This document shows positions 7,209-15,962 of a stretch of DNA of 64,000 nucleotides, one piece after another. Position 1 is the stretch's first letter. Every line of letters starts with the position of its first letter. The notes under the pieces were generated by a model. It saw only the letters and a list, made by a program, of their open reading frames with translations, was not told the DNA's origin and made no database searches. Position numbers and translations under genes: made by a program. The stretch comes from Mannheimia sp041807705 (lineage in GTDB: Bacteria; Pseudomonadota; Gammaproteobacteria; Enterobacterales; Pasteurellaceae), in the NCBI RefSeq assembly GCF_041807705.1, contig NZ_JBGTYY010000008.1:10952-74951 (forward strand), read 5' to 3'.

Positions 7209-8849
7209 ATGGCAGCAAAAGACGTTAAATTTGGTAACGATGCACGCGTAAAAATGTTAAAAGGCGTGAATATTTTAGCAGACGCAGTAAAAGTAACTTT
7301 AGGCCCGAAAGGTCGTAATGTGGTGTTAGATCGTGCTTATGGTGCACCAACTATTACGAAAGATGGTGTATCCGTTGCTCGTGAAATCGAATTAGAAGAT
7401 AAATTTGAAAATATGGGTGCACAAATGGTGAAAGAGGTTGCCTCTAAAGCCAATGATGCAGCAGGTGATGGTACAACAACCGCAACTGTACTTGCCCAAG
7501 CGATTGTAAACGAAGGTTTAAAAGCGGTTGCAGCAGGTATGAACCCAATGGATTTAAAACGTGGTATCGATAAAGCAGTTGCAGCGGTAGTTGAAGAGTT
7601 AAAAGCGATTTCAAAACCGTGTGAAACCTCAAAAGAGATCGAACAAGTTGGTACAATTTCAGCAAACTCAGATTCAACAGTAGGTCAGTTAATTGCTCAA
7701 GCAATGGAAAAAGTGGGCAAAGAAGGTGTGATCACCGTTGAAGATGGCACAGGTTTAGAAGATGCATTAGATGTAGTGGAAGGTATGCAGTTTGATCGTG
7801 GCTACTTATCGCCATATTTCATCAACAAACCTGAAGCTGGCACGGTTGAATTAGAAAATCCGTATATTCTTTTAGTTGATAAAAAAGTATCGAACATTCG
7901 TGAATTATTACCTGTATTAGAAGGTGTGGCAAAAGCGGGTAAGCCGTTATTAATTGTGGCAGAAGACATTGAAGGCGAAGCATTAGCAACATTAGTGGTA
8001 AACACAATGCGTGGTATCGTGAAAGTGGCTGCGGTAAAAGCACCGGGTTTTGGTGATCGCCGTAAAGCAATGTTACAAGATATTGCGATTTTAACTGCAG
8101 GTACAGTGATTTCTGAAGAGATCGGTATGGAGCTTGAAAAAGCAACGCTTGAAGAGCTTGGTCAAGCAAAACGTGTGGTTATTACAAAAGATAACACAAC
8201 CATTATTGACGGTATTGGCGATGAAACGCAAATTAAAGGCCGTGTAGCACAAATTCGCCAACAAATTGAAGATTCAACCTCTGATTACGATAAAGAAAAA
8301 CTGCAAGAGCGTGTAGCGAAATTAGCAGGTGGTGTGGCAGTAATCAAAGTGGGTGCGGCAACTGAAGTAGCGATGAAAGAGAAGAAAGACCGTGTTGATG
8401 ATGCCTTACACGCAACCCGTGCAGCAGTTGAAGAAGGTATTGTACCGGGAGGTGGTGTGGCTTTAGTGCGTGCAGCAAGTAAAGTAGCAGCAACCTTAAA
8501 AGGCGATAACGAAGAACAAAATGTAGGTATTAAACTTGCTCTTCGTGCGATGGAAGCACCTTTACGTCAAATCGTAGATAATGCAGGCGAAGAATCATCA
8601 GTGGTAGCTCGCAACGTAAAAGAGGGATCTGGCAACTATGGCTATAATGCAGGTACAGAGCAATATGGCGATATGCTTGAAATGGGTATTTTAGATCCAA
8701 CTAAAGTAACACGTTCGGCGTTACAATTCGCAGCTTCTATTGCTGGTTTAATGATCACAACAGAATGTATGATCACAGACTTACCAAAAGATGACAAAGT
8801 AGATCCTGCTGCAATGGGCGGTATGGGTGGAATGGGCGGAATGATGTAA
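7209..8849 (+). CDS. groEL: Chaperonin GroEL
   Basis: A 546-residue 60-kDa chaperonin: ATP-binding LGPKGRNVVLD at about 31-41, GDGTTTATVLAQAI at about 86-99, the apical-domain substrate site, and the typical flexible tail GGMGGMGGMM. It forms a 14-mer that refolds proteins with GroES. RBS AAGGAAAAGAAA precedes the ATG. A strong terminator follows at 8869. Confidence 0.98.
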   Translation: MAAKDVKFGNDARVKMLKGVNILADAVKVTLGPKGRNVVLDRAYGAPTITKDGVSVAREIELEDKFENMGAQMVKEVASKANDAAGDGTTTATVLAQAIVNEGLKAVAAGMNPMDLKRGIDKAVAAVVEELKAISKPCETSKEIEQVGTISANSDSTVGQLIAQAMEKVGKEGVITVEDGTGLEDALDVVEGMQFDRGYLSPYFINKPEAGTVELENPYILLVDKKVSNIRELLPVLEGVAKAGKPLLIVAEDIEGEALATLVVNTMRGIVKVAAVKAPGFGDRRKAMLQDIAILTAGTVISEEIGMELEKATLEELGQAKRVVITKDNTTIIDGIGDETQIKGRVAQIRQQIEDSTSDYDKEKLQERVAKLAGGVAVIKVGAATEVAMKEKKDRVDDALHATRAAVEEGIVPGGGVALVRAASKVAATLKGDNEEQNVGIKLALRAMEAPLRQIVDNAGEESSVVARNVKEGSGNYGYNAGTEQYGDMLEMGILDPTKVTRSALQFAASIAGLMITTECMITDLPKDDKVDPAAMGGMGGMGGMM

Positions 8850-8868
8850 TCGCTCTTTCATAATGAAT

Positions 8869-8904
8869 AAAAGCTACTGAAGCAATTCAGTAGCTTTTGT
8901 TTTA
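8869..8904 (+). terminator. groESL operon terminator
   Basis: AAAAGCTACTGAA and TTCAGTAGCTTTT form a perfect 13-bp stem with loop GCAA, followed by GTTTT. Confidence 0.9.
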
Positions 8905-8950
8905 TCTATCAGTAACAAGCGGTACTTTTTTACGAAAATTTTGCAAGAAA

Positions 8951-8974
8951 AAACCAAGCTATTTAGCTTGGTTT
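8951..8974 (-). terminator. Terminator of the small secreted protein gene
   Basis: AAACCAAGCTA pairs with TAGCTTGGTTT (2-base loop as drawn; the inner pairs likely open). It is just downstream of the stop codon at 8983 and converges on the groEL terminator. A lone uptake signal (ACAAGCGGT) sits at 8915-8923. Confidence 0.75.
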
Positions 8975-8982
8975 CAAAATAA

Positions 8983-9309
8983 TTATTGATGCTTTTGTCT
9001 AAGGTTATTTAATGCGGTTAAACCTTTCTCACAACTTTTTTGTTGTAGGGCAGTATCCATTTTTAGAATTTGCTGCTTTGTTGAGGAAAGCTTATTTTTC
9101 ATTTTAGCCAATTGAGTATGAGTACCCGGCTGTTTTTCTGCATCAGAAACTAATTTATTTGCCGTGTTAAACATTTTCTCACATTCAGTTGGTAGTGTTT
9201 TACTTAAAGTAGGTTTTGCAACTGTCAGTGATGAAGTTTTAACACCAGCAACTGCGGTAGTTGAAAATAACACAGCACAAAGTGTAACTCCTAAAATTCT
9301 TTTAAGCAT
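8983..9309 (-). CDS. Small secreted protein, helical, two cysteines; family uncertain
   Basis: A 108-residue protein. The start MLKRILGVTLCAVLFSTTAVAG at 9309 is preferred to the open frame to 9324 because GGAGA lies 5' of it and it gives a clean signal peptide ending AVA-G. The mature part (TECEKMFNTANKLVSDAEKQPG...QQKSCEKGLTALNNLRQ) is predicted mostly helical, with two CEK motifs that could form a disulfide. It resembles small periplasmic Pasteurellaceae proteins (possibly DUF5339), but I cannot confirm that. Function unknown. Confidence 0.75.
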   Translation of the reverse strand: MLKRILGVTLCAVLFSTTAVAGVKTSSLTVAKPTLSKTLPTECEKMFNTANKLVSDAEKQPGTHTQLAKMKNKLSSTKQQILKMDTALQQKSCEKGLTALNNLRQKHQ

Positions 9310-9725
9310 GCGTTCTCCACACATTAAGTGTTAAATCTTAAATTTGATAGCTATCTTTATACAGGAAATAAAGCGAACTGATACTAGCAAAAGTTTAAAT
9401 GAATGTCATCTATAAATTGATCCTTTTAAGTAAAAAGATCTCTTAAATATTAAAAAGGTAAATTGTTTGTTATAGATTTGTTATTTATAACCAACTTTTT
9501 TAGTAGGTTATACAGGATTTATTACATAAATAAACCAATTTTGTGAAGAATATAGCAAAATTACTATTTTTTAATTAGCTATTTACAGGTAGAATATTCG
9601 CCAGCACTTTATTATAAATGTAACCAATTTGGGTTGTTATTAAAATTAAGTGAAAATTTGTGGGGGATTACTTTTGGGTAATCTATTTGTCAAATTATTA
9701 TATTAATAAAAATAAGAGGTTTGAG
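9310..9725. promoter_or_regulatory. Long cydA upstream region with ArcA-box-like repeat
   Basis: A 416-base A/T-rich gap with no credible gene. At 9469-9483 is GTTATAGATTTGTTA: two GTTA direct repeats 11 bases apart, the layout of the ArcA box (GTTAATTAAATGTTA). A second TAGGTTA follows near 9500-9510. ArcA and FNR control cydAB in E. coli. No full FNR dyad is seen. The isolated frame from 9660 is only an N-terminal extension of cydA. Confidence 0.5.
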
Positions 9726-11276
9726 ATGTTAGACGTAGTTGAACTCTCACGTTTGCAGTTTGCTTTAACTGCACTCTATCACTTCTTATTCGTACCGCTT
9801 ACTTTAGGTCTTTCTTTCGTACTTGTTGTGATGGAAACGCTTTATGTAACTACGGGTAAAGAAGTATATAAAGATATGACTAAATTTTGGGGTAAGTTAT
9901 TTGGTATTAACTTTGCTCTAGGTGTAACAACTGGTATTACAATGGAATTCCAGTTTGGTATGAACTGGTCATATTATTCTCATTATGTAGGTGATATTTT
10001 TGGTGCTCCATTAGCAATTGAAGGTTTAATGGCGTTCTTTTTAGAATCTACATTTGTGGGATTGTTCTTTTTTGGTTGGGAACGTTTATCAAAAGCTAAA
10101 CACTTATTAACGACTTACTGTGTTGCATTTGGTTCTAACTTATCTGCATTATGGATTTTAGTTGCAAATGGCTGGATGCAAAACCCAGTTGCTTCAGAGT
10201 TTAATTTTGAAACTATGCGTATGGAGCTTTCAAGCTTCTCTGAATTGTTATTAAACCCAGTTACACAATCTAAATTTTTACACACTGTAACAGCAGGTTA
10301 TGTTTGTGGTTCTATTTTCGTATTAGGTATTAGTGCATACTATATCTTAAAAGGTCGTGATTTAGGATTTGCTAAACGTTCATTCTCTGTAGCTGCAAGC
10401 TTTGGTTTATTTGCTATTATTGCAGTTATTATTGCTGGTGATGAGTCTGGTTATGAAATAGGTAAAGCTCAGCCAACTAAATTAGCAGCAATGGAAGGTG
10501 AATTTGAAACTCATCCAGCACCAGCAGCTTGGAATGCTGTTGTGATTCCAAATACAGCTGAAATGAAAAATGAAATGGCAATTGCTATTCCATACGCTGC
10601 AGGTATTATTGCTACCCGTTCCTTAGATACTGAAATTACAGGCTTAAAAGATATTCGTGTTATCAACGAGCAACGTGTTCGTAACGGTATCGTAGCTTAT
10701 GGTTTACTGGAAAAATTACGTTCCGGTAACTACACAGAAGCAGATAAAGAAGCTTTCAAAGCAGTACAAAAAGATTTAGGTTTTGGCTTATTGTTAAAAC
10801 AATATACGGACAACGTAGTTGATGCAACAGAAGAGCAAATCCAAAAAGCAGCGGATAACACTATTCCAAATGTAGGTCCTACATTCTGGGCATTCCGTAT
10901 GATGATGCTTTCCGGTGTGATTATGTTGGTATTAATCATTGCTGCGTTTACTCAAAATATGCGTGGTCGAGTAGGACAAAGCCGTTTCCTATTAAGAGCA
11001 TTATTATGCGGTATTCCATTACCGTGGATCGCAATTGAATCCGGTTGGTTCTTAGCGGAATATGGTCGTCAGCCGTGGGCAATCTATGAGATGTTACCGG
11101 TTGGTGTGGCAAACTCAGCATTAACAACAGGCGACTTATGGTTTACGATCGGCTTGTTATGTGGTTTATATACACTGTTCTTAATCATAGAAATGTACTT
11201 AATGTTCAAATACGGACGACTTGGACCAAGTTCATTAAAAACAGGTCGTTACTACTTCGAACAATCAGCTAAATAA
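9726..11276 (+). CDS. cydA: Cytochrome bd ubiquinol oxidase subunit I
   Basis: A 516-residue membrane protein (E. coli 522). The ATG at 9726 (MLDVVELSRLQFALTALYHFLFVPLTLGL) has an AAGAGG ribosome site and fits the family start; the frame extends upstream to 9660 without support. It contains the heme-ligand His region near the N-terminus and the conserved GRQPWAIYEMLPVGVANS motif near the C-terminus. A periplasmic Q-loop lies between helices VI and VII. CydA carries hemes b558, b595 and d and oxidises ubiquinol. It is the first gene of cydABX-ybgE. Expression in low oxygen is likely. Confidence 0.97.
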   Translation: MLDVVELSRLQFALTALYHFLFVPLTLGLSFVLVVMETLYVTTGKEVYKDMTKFWGKLFGINFALGVTTGITMEFQFGMNWSYYSHYVGDIFGAPLAIEGLMAFFLESTFVGLFFFGWERLSKAKHLLTTYCVAFGSNLSALWILVANGWMQNPVASEFNFETMRMELSSFSELLLNPVTQSKFLHTVTAGYVCGSIFVLGISAYYILKGRDLGFAKRSFSVAASFGLFAIIAVIIAGDESGYEIGKAQPTKLAAMEGEFETHPAPAAWNAVVIPNTAEMKNEMAIAIPYAAGIIATRSLDTEITGLKDIRVINEQRVRNGIVAYGLLEKLRSGNYTEADKEAFKAVQKDLGFGLLLKQYTDNVVDATEEQIQKAADNTIPNVGPTFWAFRMMMLSGVIMLVLIIAAFTQNMRGRVGQSRFLLRALLCGIPLPWIAIESGWFLAEYGRQPWAIYEMLPVGVANSALTTGDLWFTIGLLCGLYTLFLIIEMYLMFKYGRLGPSSLKTGRYYFEQSAK

Positions 11277-11288
11277 TAGGAGTTAAAA

Positions 11289-12422
11289 ATGCTCGATTAT
11301 GAATTTCTCCGCTTTATTTGGTGGATTTTAATCATAGTATTATTAATTGGTTTTGCCGTTACTGATGGCTTTACTATGGGCGTATTAAATCTTTTACCTG
11401 TGATTGGTAAAAGTAACGTTGAGCGCCGTATTATGATCAACACAGTTGCCCCTCACTGGGACGGTAACCAAGTTTGGTTATTAACCGCAGGTGGTGCATT
11501 ATTTGCGGCGTGGCCAACAGTATATGCAACCTCGTTCTCAGGTTTCTATATTGCAATGGTGCTTGTATTAGCGGCGTTATTCTTCCGCCCTGTTGGTTTT
11601 GAATACCGTGCGAAAATTGATAATCCGAAATGGCGTGATGCTTGGGATTGGGGATTATTAATCGGTGGTTTTGTACCATCATTAGTATTTGGTGTTGCAT
11701 TTGGTAACTTATTACAAGGTGTACCATTTGAATTTAATAACCTTAACCAGTCACAATATACAGGCACATTCTTTGGTCTATTGAATCCATTTGCATTATT
11801 ATGTGGCGTAATTAGTTTAATGATGCTAACAACGCAGGGTGCAACTTGGTTACAAATGAAAACCACAGATGAACTTCATAATAATGCAAGAAAAGTAGCA
11901 CAGGTTACAGCAGCAGTTGTATTAGTTGCCTTTGTGCTTGCAGGTGTATCCCTATATTTCAAAGATGGTTTTGTAATAACAAGCCAAATCGACCACAATG
12001 CACAATCTGTATTTACGAATAAAACAGTAGCAGTTGAAACAGGTGCGTGGTTTAGAAACTATGCTGAAATGCCGGTGCTTTGGAGCATTCCAGCATTAGC
12101 AGTAATTGGTGCATTGCTAACTATCGTTGCATCAAGAGCAAATCGTTCTGGTTTTGCATTCTTCTCATCATCAATTATGCTTGTTGGGGTAATTACAACG
12201 GCGGCAGTTTCAATGTTCCCATTTGTAATGCCATCAATTACTCACCCTAATATGAGCTTAACAATGTGGGATGCAACTGCAAGCCACACTACATTAACTG
12301 TAATGTTAGTAGTAGCAGGTATCTTCGTTCCAACAGTATTAGGCTATACGATTTGGTCATATATCAAAATGTATGGTCGCTTAGATGCAAGTTACTTAGA
12401 ACACAATAAATCAGCTTACTAA
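11289..12422 (+). CDS. cydB: Cytochrome bd ubiquinol oxidase subunit II
   Basis: A 377-residue multi-helix protein (E. coli 379) beginning MLDYEFLRFIWWILIIVLLIGFAVTDGFTMGVLNLLP, with the WDGNQVWLLTAGGALFAAWP segment at about 57-76 that is diagnostic of CydB. It stabilises heme binding by CydA. It is 12 bases after cydA with ribosome site AGGAG, and cydX follows 15 bases later. Confidence 0.97.
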   Translation: MLDYEFLRFIWWILIIVLLIGFAVTDGFTMGVLNLLPVIGKSNVERRIMINTVAPHWDGNQVWLLTAGGALFAAWPTVYATSFSGFYIAMVLVLAALFFRPVGFEYRAKIDNPKWRDAWDWGLLIGGFVPSLVFGVAFGNLLQGVPFEFNNLNQSQYTGTFFGLLNPFALLCGVISLMMLTTQGATWLQMKTTDELHNNARKVAQVTAAVVLVAFVLAGVSLYFKDGFVITSQIDHNAQSVFTNKTVAVETGAWFRNYAEMPVLWSIPALAVIGALLTIVASRANRSGFAFFSSSIMLVGVITTAAVSMFPFVMPSITHPNMSLTMWDATASHTTLTVMLVVAGIFVPTVLGYTIWSYIKMYGRLDASYLEHNKSAY

Positions 12423-12437
12423 TTAGAGGAGAACATT

Positions 12438-12536
12438 ATGTTTTATGTAACTTGGGTATTAGGTGTTTTTCTTGCAATTTTCTTTGCAACAGTAATCACC
12501 ATCAGTATTGAAAAAACAGGTAAGTTTGACGAGTAA
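12438..12536 (+). CDS. cydX: Cytochrome bd small subunit CydX
   Basis: A 32-residue single-helix protein, MFYVTWVLGVFLAIFFATVI continuing TISIEKTGKFDE. E. coli CydX (37 residues) has the same MWYFAWILG-type start, one transmembrane helix and an E near the membrane edge. It sits between cydB and ybgE with ribosome site AGAGGAG, and its stop overlaps the ybgE start (TAATG). CydX is needed for a stable, active bd oxidase. Confidence 0.93.
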   Translation: MFYVTWVLGVFLAIFFATVITISIEKTGKFDE

Positions 12537-12823
12537 TGATTAATACTCTTTATAACTTAACAGCAAAGGGCTTGTTAAAAGCCCTTTCTTTTATTTTAGC
12601 CATGACCTTATGTGCAATGATTTTGCTAAATTCGACCGCTTTCGCTCTGATATTTGGTGGAAAAACGGCTTGTTTAGTCATTCTCATTTTTTATGGTATG
12701 GCGATTTTATGGATACATGGAGTAGGATTTGAAATTCGTTCAACCATTTGGAAAGCGATTTTTTTACCGATAGTGGGTTATCTTATTGTTGTTCCATCAG
12801 TATGTATTTTATTGATGAAATAG
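12536..12823 (+). CDS. ybgE: Cyd operon protein YbgE
   Basis: A 95-residue inner-membrane protein with about three hydrophobic helices (ALSFILAMTLCAMIL, TACLVILIFYGMAILW, AIFLPIVGYLIVVPSVCILL) and the GFEIRSTIWK loop typical of YbgE. It is translationally coupled to cydX through TAATG. Exact function unknown; it always travels with cydABX and precedes ybgC as in E. coli. Confidence 0.9.
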   Translation: MINTLYNLTAKGLLKALSFILAMTLCAMILLNSTAFALIFGGKTACLVILIFYGMAILWIHGVGFEIRSTIWKAIFLPIVGYLIVVPSVCILLMK

Positions 12824-12845
12824 AGGCATTTGTTGCCTCTTTCTT
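12822..12845 (+). terminator. Weak terminator after ybgE
   Basis: AGAGGCA and TGCCTCT form a 7-bp stem with a 5-base loop, followed by TTCTTATTTTT. It overlaps the ybgE stop region. Confidence 0.55.
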
Positions 12846-12934
12846 ATTTTTGATAGGTAAAAATATTTTTACGATTAAACTCAAAATATACTTGCACAAC
12901 GATTTTTCTATCTCTACAATAGCAACCAATTTTT

Positions 12935-12958
12935 CGCCTAAATTTTGGGCGTTTTTTT
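12935..12958 (+). terminator. Terminator-like hairpin just before ybgC
   Basis: CGCCTA and TGGGCG (one G-T pair) flank a small A/T loop, followed by seven T. It lies 23 bases before the ybgC start, so it would separate the cyd and tol-pal transcripts. Confidence 0.6.
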
Positions 12959-12980
12959 CATTTTGAAGAAAGGGAAAAGT

Positions 12981-13382
12981 ATGAATTTTCTGGTTCGAGT
13001 TTATTATGAAGATACCGATGCTGGGGGAGTGGTTTACCATTCCAACTATCTTAAATTTTTTGAGCGAGCAAGAACGGAATTTTTACGAGTGTATAATTTT
13101 TCTCAGCAGGAACTTTTTGCTCAATCTCTTGCCTTTGTAGTAAAGAGAATTGAAATAGAGTATAAATCTCCTGCTCGTTTGGATGATTTATTAAATGTAG
13201 AGACAATACTATCAGAATTTAAAAAAGCGACTATTGTATTTCAACAAAAGTTATACAAAAGCGATATTTGCTTAAGTTCTGCAACAGTAACCGTTGCCTG
13301 TGTTGATCTTATTAAAATGAAACCAATTGCAATTCCTGATGATATTCGTCAAGCATTACAAAAAGTTAATTGTTCTATTTAA
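12981..13382 (+). CDS. ybgC: Acyl-CoA thioesterase YbgC
   Basis: A 133-residue hot-dog-fold thioesterase. The ATG at 12981 (MNFLVRVYYEDTDAGGVVYHSNYLKFFERARTEFL) has an AAAGGG ribosome site. The motif YYEDTDAGGVVYHSNY at about 8-23 carries the catalytic Asp of the 4-hydroxybenzoyl-CoA thioesterase class. The first gene of the tol-pal cluster, it acts on acyl-CoA or acyl-ACP and has been linked to phospholipid enzymes. The frame begins 12 codons earlier without a ribosome site. Confidence 0.93.
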   Translation: MNFLVRVYYEDTDAGGVVYHSNYLKFFERARTEFLRVYNFSQQELFAQSLAFVVKRIEIEYKSPARLDDLLNVETILSEFKKATIVFQQKLYKSDICLSSATVTVACVDLIKMKPIAIPDDIRQALQKVNCSI

Positions 13383-13403
13383 AAACTATTCGGAGTTTTA
13401 TTA

Positions 13404-14084
13404 ATGCAAACTGAATTTAGCCTTCTATCTTTATTTTTAGAAGCAAGTATTGTTGTAAAGTTCGTAATGTTGATCCTTGTTGTGTTTTCAATTTTATCTT
13501 GGGCAGTAATTATCCAACGTAGCAAGGTATTAACAAAAGCAAAAAAAGATTCATTAGCATTTGAAGACCGTTTTTGGTCTGGAGAGGATTTAAACCGTTT
13601 ACATCAAGGTTTAGAAAATCGTCGTGATGCTTTAACAGGTTCAGAACAAATTTTCTATGTCGGATTTAAAGAATTCAATCGTTTACAACAATCAAACCCT
13701 GAAGCACCTGAATCTATCATTCAAGGTTCGGCTCGTGCAATGAATTTAGCCTTAAACCGTGAAATGGAAAGCCTTGAAAACTATATTCCTTTCTTAGGTA
13801 CAGTAGGTTCTATCAGTCCATATATCGGCTTATTCGGTACAGTATGGGGAATTATGCACTCATTTATGGGTCTAAGTGCAGTAAAACAAGCTACATTACA
13901 ATCTGTTGCACCGGGTATTGCAGAAGCCCTAATTGCAACCGCAATTGGTTTATTTGCGGCAATTCCAGCTGTTATGGCATATAACCGCTTAAATTTACGC
14001 TTAGGTAAAGTGGAACAAGGTTATGTGAATTTTATTGACGAGTTTACAACCTTATTACATCGTCAAGCATTTTCAAAAAGATAA
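13404..14084 (+). CDS. tolQ: Tol-Pal system protein TolQ
   Basis: A 226-residue ExbB/TolQ-type protein with three transmembrane segments (about 15-35, 135-160, 170-195). The conserved pore region FLGTVGSISPYIGLFGTVWGIMHSF and the GIAEALIATAIGLFAAIPAVMAYN helix are present. With TolR it forms the proton-driven motor that energises TolA, for outer-membrane invagination during division. Confidence 0.97.
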   Translation: MQTEFSLLSLFLEASIVVKFVMLILVVFSILSWAVIIQRSKVLTKAKKDSLAFEDRFWSGEDLNRLHQGLENRRDALTGSEQIFYVGFKEFNRLQQSNPEAPESIIQGSARAMNLALNREMESLENYIPFLGTVGSISPYIGLFGTVWGIMHSFMGLSAVKQATLQSVAPGIAEALIATAIGLFAAIPAVMAYNRLNLRLGKVEQGYVNFIDEFTTLLHRQAFSKR

Positions 14085-14087
14085 ATA

Positions 14088-14144
14088 ACAAGCGGTCATT
14101 TTTTTATAAAAATTTGCAAAATTCACAAAAATCTAATCGCTTGT
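14088..14144. repeat. Inverted uptake-signal pair between tolQ and tolR
   Basis: ACAAGCGGTCA (14088-14098) faces TAATCGCTTGT (14134-14144). The right copy has one changed base in the core (ATCGCTTGT). It lies inside an operon, so if it forms a hairpin it would modulate rather than end transcription. Confidence 0.5.
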
Positions 14145-14223
14145 AAGTGAATAATATGTAGCTAAATCCTACGTTATATAAAAGATGAATGTAGATGCAA
14201 CGTGCATCTTAAAAGAGGAAAGT

Positions 14224-14664
14224 ATGTCGATTCGCCGTTCACCACGCAGAGACATTAAATCAGAAATTAATGTGATTCCATTCTTAGATGTATTATTGGT
14301 ATTATTGCTTATTTTTATGGCAACAGCACCAATTATCAGCCAAAGCGTGGAAGTGAATTTACCTGAAGATACCCATACCCAATCTGTATCAAATGAAGAC
14401 AAAACACCTGTGATTTTAGAAGTTGCAGGTGTTGGAGAATATAAATTAAAGATTGATGGTAACTATGTACAAAGTAATGGGGTGGATAATATTTCAGAAG
14501 CAGAGGTAGTTGCTTACGCTGGGGAGCAGTTTCAAAAAGATAATAATACGTTATTTTTAGTTGCTGGCGATAAAGTTGTGCCTTACGAAGAAATTATGAA
14601 AGGTATTACCTTACTTAAAGATGCAGGGATTAAATCAGTCGGTTTAATGACTGAAGGCAAATAA
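14224..14664 (+). CDS. tolR: Tol-Pal system protein TolR
   Basis: A 146-residue ExbD/TolR protein. The start at 14224 (MSIRRSPRRDIKSEINVIPFLDVLLVLLLIFMATAP) is chosen over the ORF start at 14185 because of AGAGGAAAG upstream and the family N-terminus. There is one transmembrane helix at about 20-37 with the essential Asp (FLDVLLVLL) that senses proton flow. The periplasmic domain follows, ending IKSVGLMTE. Confidence 0.96.
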   Translation: MSIRRSPRRDIKSEINVIPFLDVLLVLLLIFMATAPIISQSVEVNLPEDTHTQSVSNEDKTPVILEVAGVGEYKLKIDGNYVQSNGVDNISEAEVVAYAGEQFQKDNNTLFLVAGDKVVPYEEIMKGITLLKDAGIKSVGLMTEGK

Positions 14665-14680
14665 TCAGCAAGGATAAAGT

Positions 14681-15946
14681 GTGAAATCTCAACAAGATAG
14701 ACTAGAGCTTGCAGTTATTATCTCAATCTTATTACACATAGTATTAATTGGGTTATTATTGCTTGGGTCTCTTTTCACCAAAACAGAATTAGCAGCGGCT
14801 GGCGGTAGTGGTGGTGATAGCGACAGCTTTGAAGCAGTAATGGTTGATACCGGGCAAGTAGCAGCTGAGTATGGTCAGTTAATGGCGGAGAAAAAAGGCT
14901 CTAAACCTGCAAAACCAACAGTAGAACCAAAGGAAGAACCGAAAGAAGAGCTTGAAGAAACTGTTGAAGAACTGGAAGAAAAGCCAACTCCAGAAGAAAT
15001 TGAGCAACAAAAGCAAGCTGAATTAGCCGCAATTCAAGAACAGCAACGCCAGCAAGAGGCTGAACGTCAGCAAAAACTGCAAGAGCAACAGCGAATTCAA
15101 GAACAGCAAAGACGAGAGCAAGCTAAGCAAGAAGAAATTAAAAAGCAGCAAGCAGAAGAAGCAACTCGTAAAAAAGCAGCTGAAGCGGCTAAGTTAAAAG
15201 CAGATGCAGAAGCTAAGCGTTTAGAAGCAGCTGCTAAGCAAGCTGAAGAAGAGCGAAAGGCAAAAGAAGCTCAAGAAAAGAAACTTGAGCAACAGAAAAA
15301 AGCTGAAGCTGAAAAGAAATTACAAGAGCAGAAAGAGCTAAAAGAGAAACAAGCGAAAGAAAAAGCAGAGAAAGAAGCTAAAGCGAAAGCTGAAAAGGCA
15401 GCTAAAGAAAAAGCGGAAAAAGAAGCTAAAGCAAAAGCTGAAAAAGAGGCTAAAGCCAAAGCTGAAAAGGCAGCTAAAGAAAAAGCTGAAAAAGAGGCTA
15501 AAGCCAAAGCTGCTGCTGAAGCAAAAGCAGCCCAAGCTAAGAATAATAAAGCCCTAGATGATTTCCTAAGTGGAGGAGATATTGGTGGTGGCTCAAGCAA
15601 AGGCGGTAATAAGAACTCATCGGGCTCTCAAGGCTCAGGCGGTACAAGCGGTCTTGGGCAAGGAGCAAACGTCGATGGTAACGCATACGGTCAGCGAATT
15701 AAGAAATTAATTCAATCTAAATATCGTGTTGATCCAAGTTTTGCAGGAAAACAATGTGATGTTAAGATTTTCTTAAGTCGTGATGGTGATATCACTAACT
15801 ATCAAGTAATCGGTGGGGATAAAGCAGTATGTGATGCAGCAGTAAGTGCAATTGTGTCAACCAGAAAAGTGCCAAAAGCACCATCAGATGCAGTCTATAA
15901 TATGTTTAAATCTCCAACGCTTGATTTTAGTTTAAAAGTTAAATAA
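14681..15946 (+). CDS. tolA: Tol-Pal system protein TolA
   Basis: A 421-residue protein starting with GTG at 14681 (ribosome site AAGGATAAA). Domain I is one N-terminal helix (LAVIISILLHIVLIGLLLLGSLF, about 10-32). Domain II is a long Lys/Ala/Glu helical stalk at about 70-290, with near-perfect repeats of AEKAAKEKAEKEAKAK. A Gly/Ser-rich hinge (GGDIGGGSSKGG) follows. Domain III, about the last 100 residues, has two cysteines (KQCDVKIF, KAVCDAAV) and binds TolB/Pal and, in other species, colicins and phage proteins. It spans the periplasm from TolQR to Pal. Confidence 0.96.
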   Translation: MKSQQDRLELAVIISILLHIVLIGLLLLGSLFTKTELAAAGGSGGDSDSFEAVMVDTGQVAAEYGQLMAEKKGSKPAKPTVEPKEEPKEELEETVEELEEKPTPEEIEQQKQAELAAIQEQQRQQEAERQQKLQEQQRIQEQQRREQAKQEEIKKQQAEEATRKKAAEAAKLKADAEAKRLEAAAKQAEEERKAKEAQEKKLEQQKKAEAEKKLQEQKELKEKQAKEKAEKEAKAKAEKAAKEKAEKEAKAKAEKEAKAKAEKAAKEKAEKEAKAKAAAEAKAAQAKNNKALDDFLSGGDIGGGSSKGGNKNSSGSQGSGGTSGLGQGANVDGNAYGQRIKKLIQSKYRVDPSFAGKQCDVKIFLSRDGDITNYQVIGGDKAVCDAAVSAIVSTRKVPKAPSDAVYNMFKSPTLDFSLKVK

Positions 15947-15962
15947 CTTTAGAGGGTTAAAA

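Noticed and set aside
7444..8169. Minus-strand coding frames within groEL
   Set aside because: They are leucine-rich shadows of a highly expressed gene with no promoter or ribosome site.
9415..9425. FNR site upstream of cydA (TTGATCC)
   Set aside because: Only one half-site matches; the second half lacks ATCAA.
12748..12966. 72-residue frame between ybgE and ybgC
   Set aside because: It overlaps the ybgE end and two terminator hairpins and has no ribosome site.
15271..15600. Antisense coding frame in tolA
   Set aside because: It is a low-complexity mirror (Ser/Phe/Ala) of the Lys/Glu/Ala repeat, with no ribosome site.
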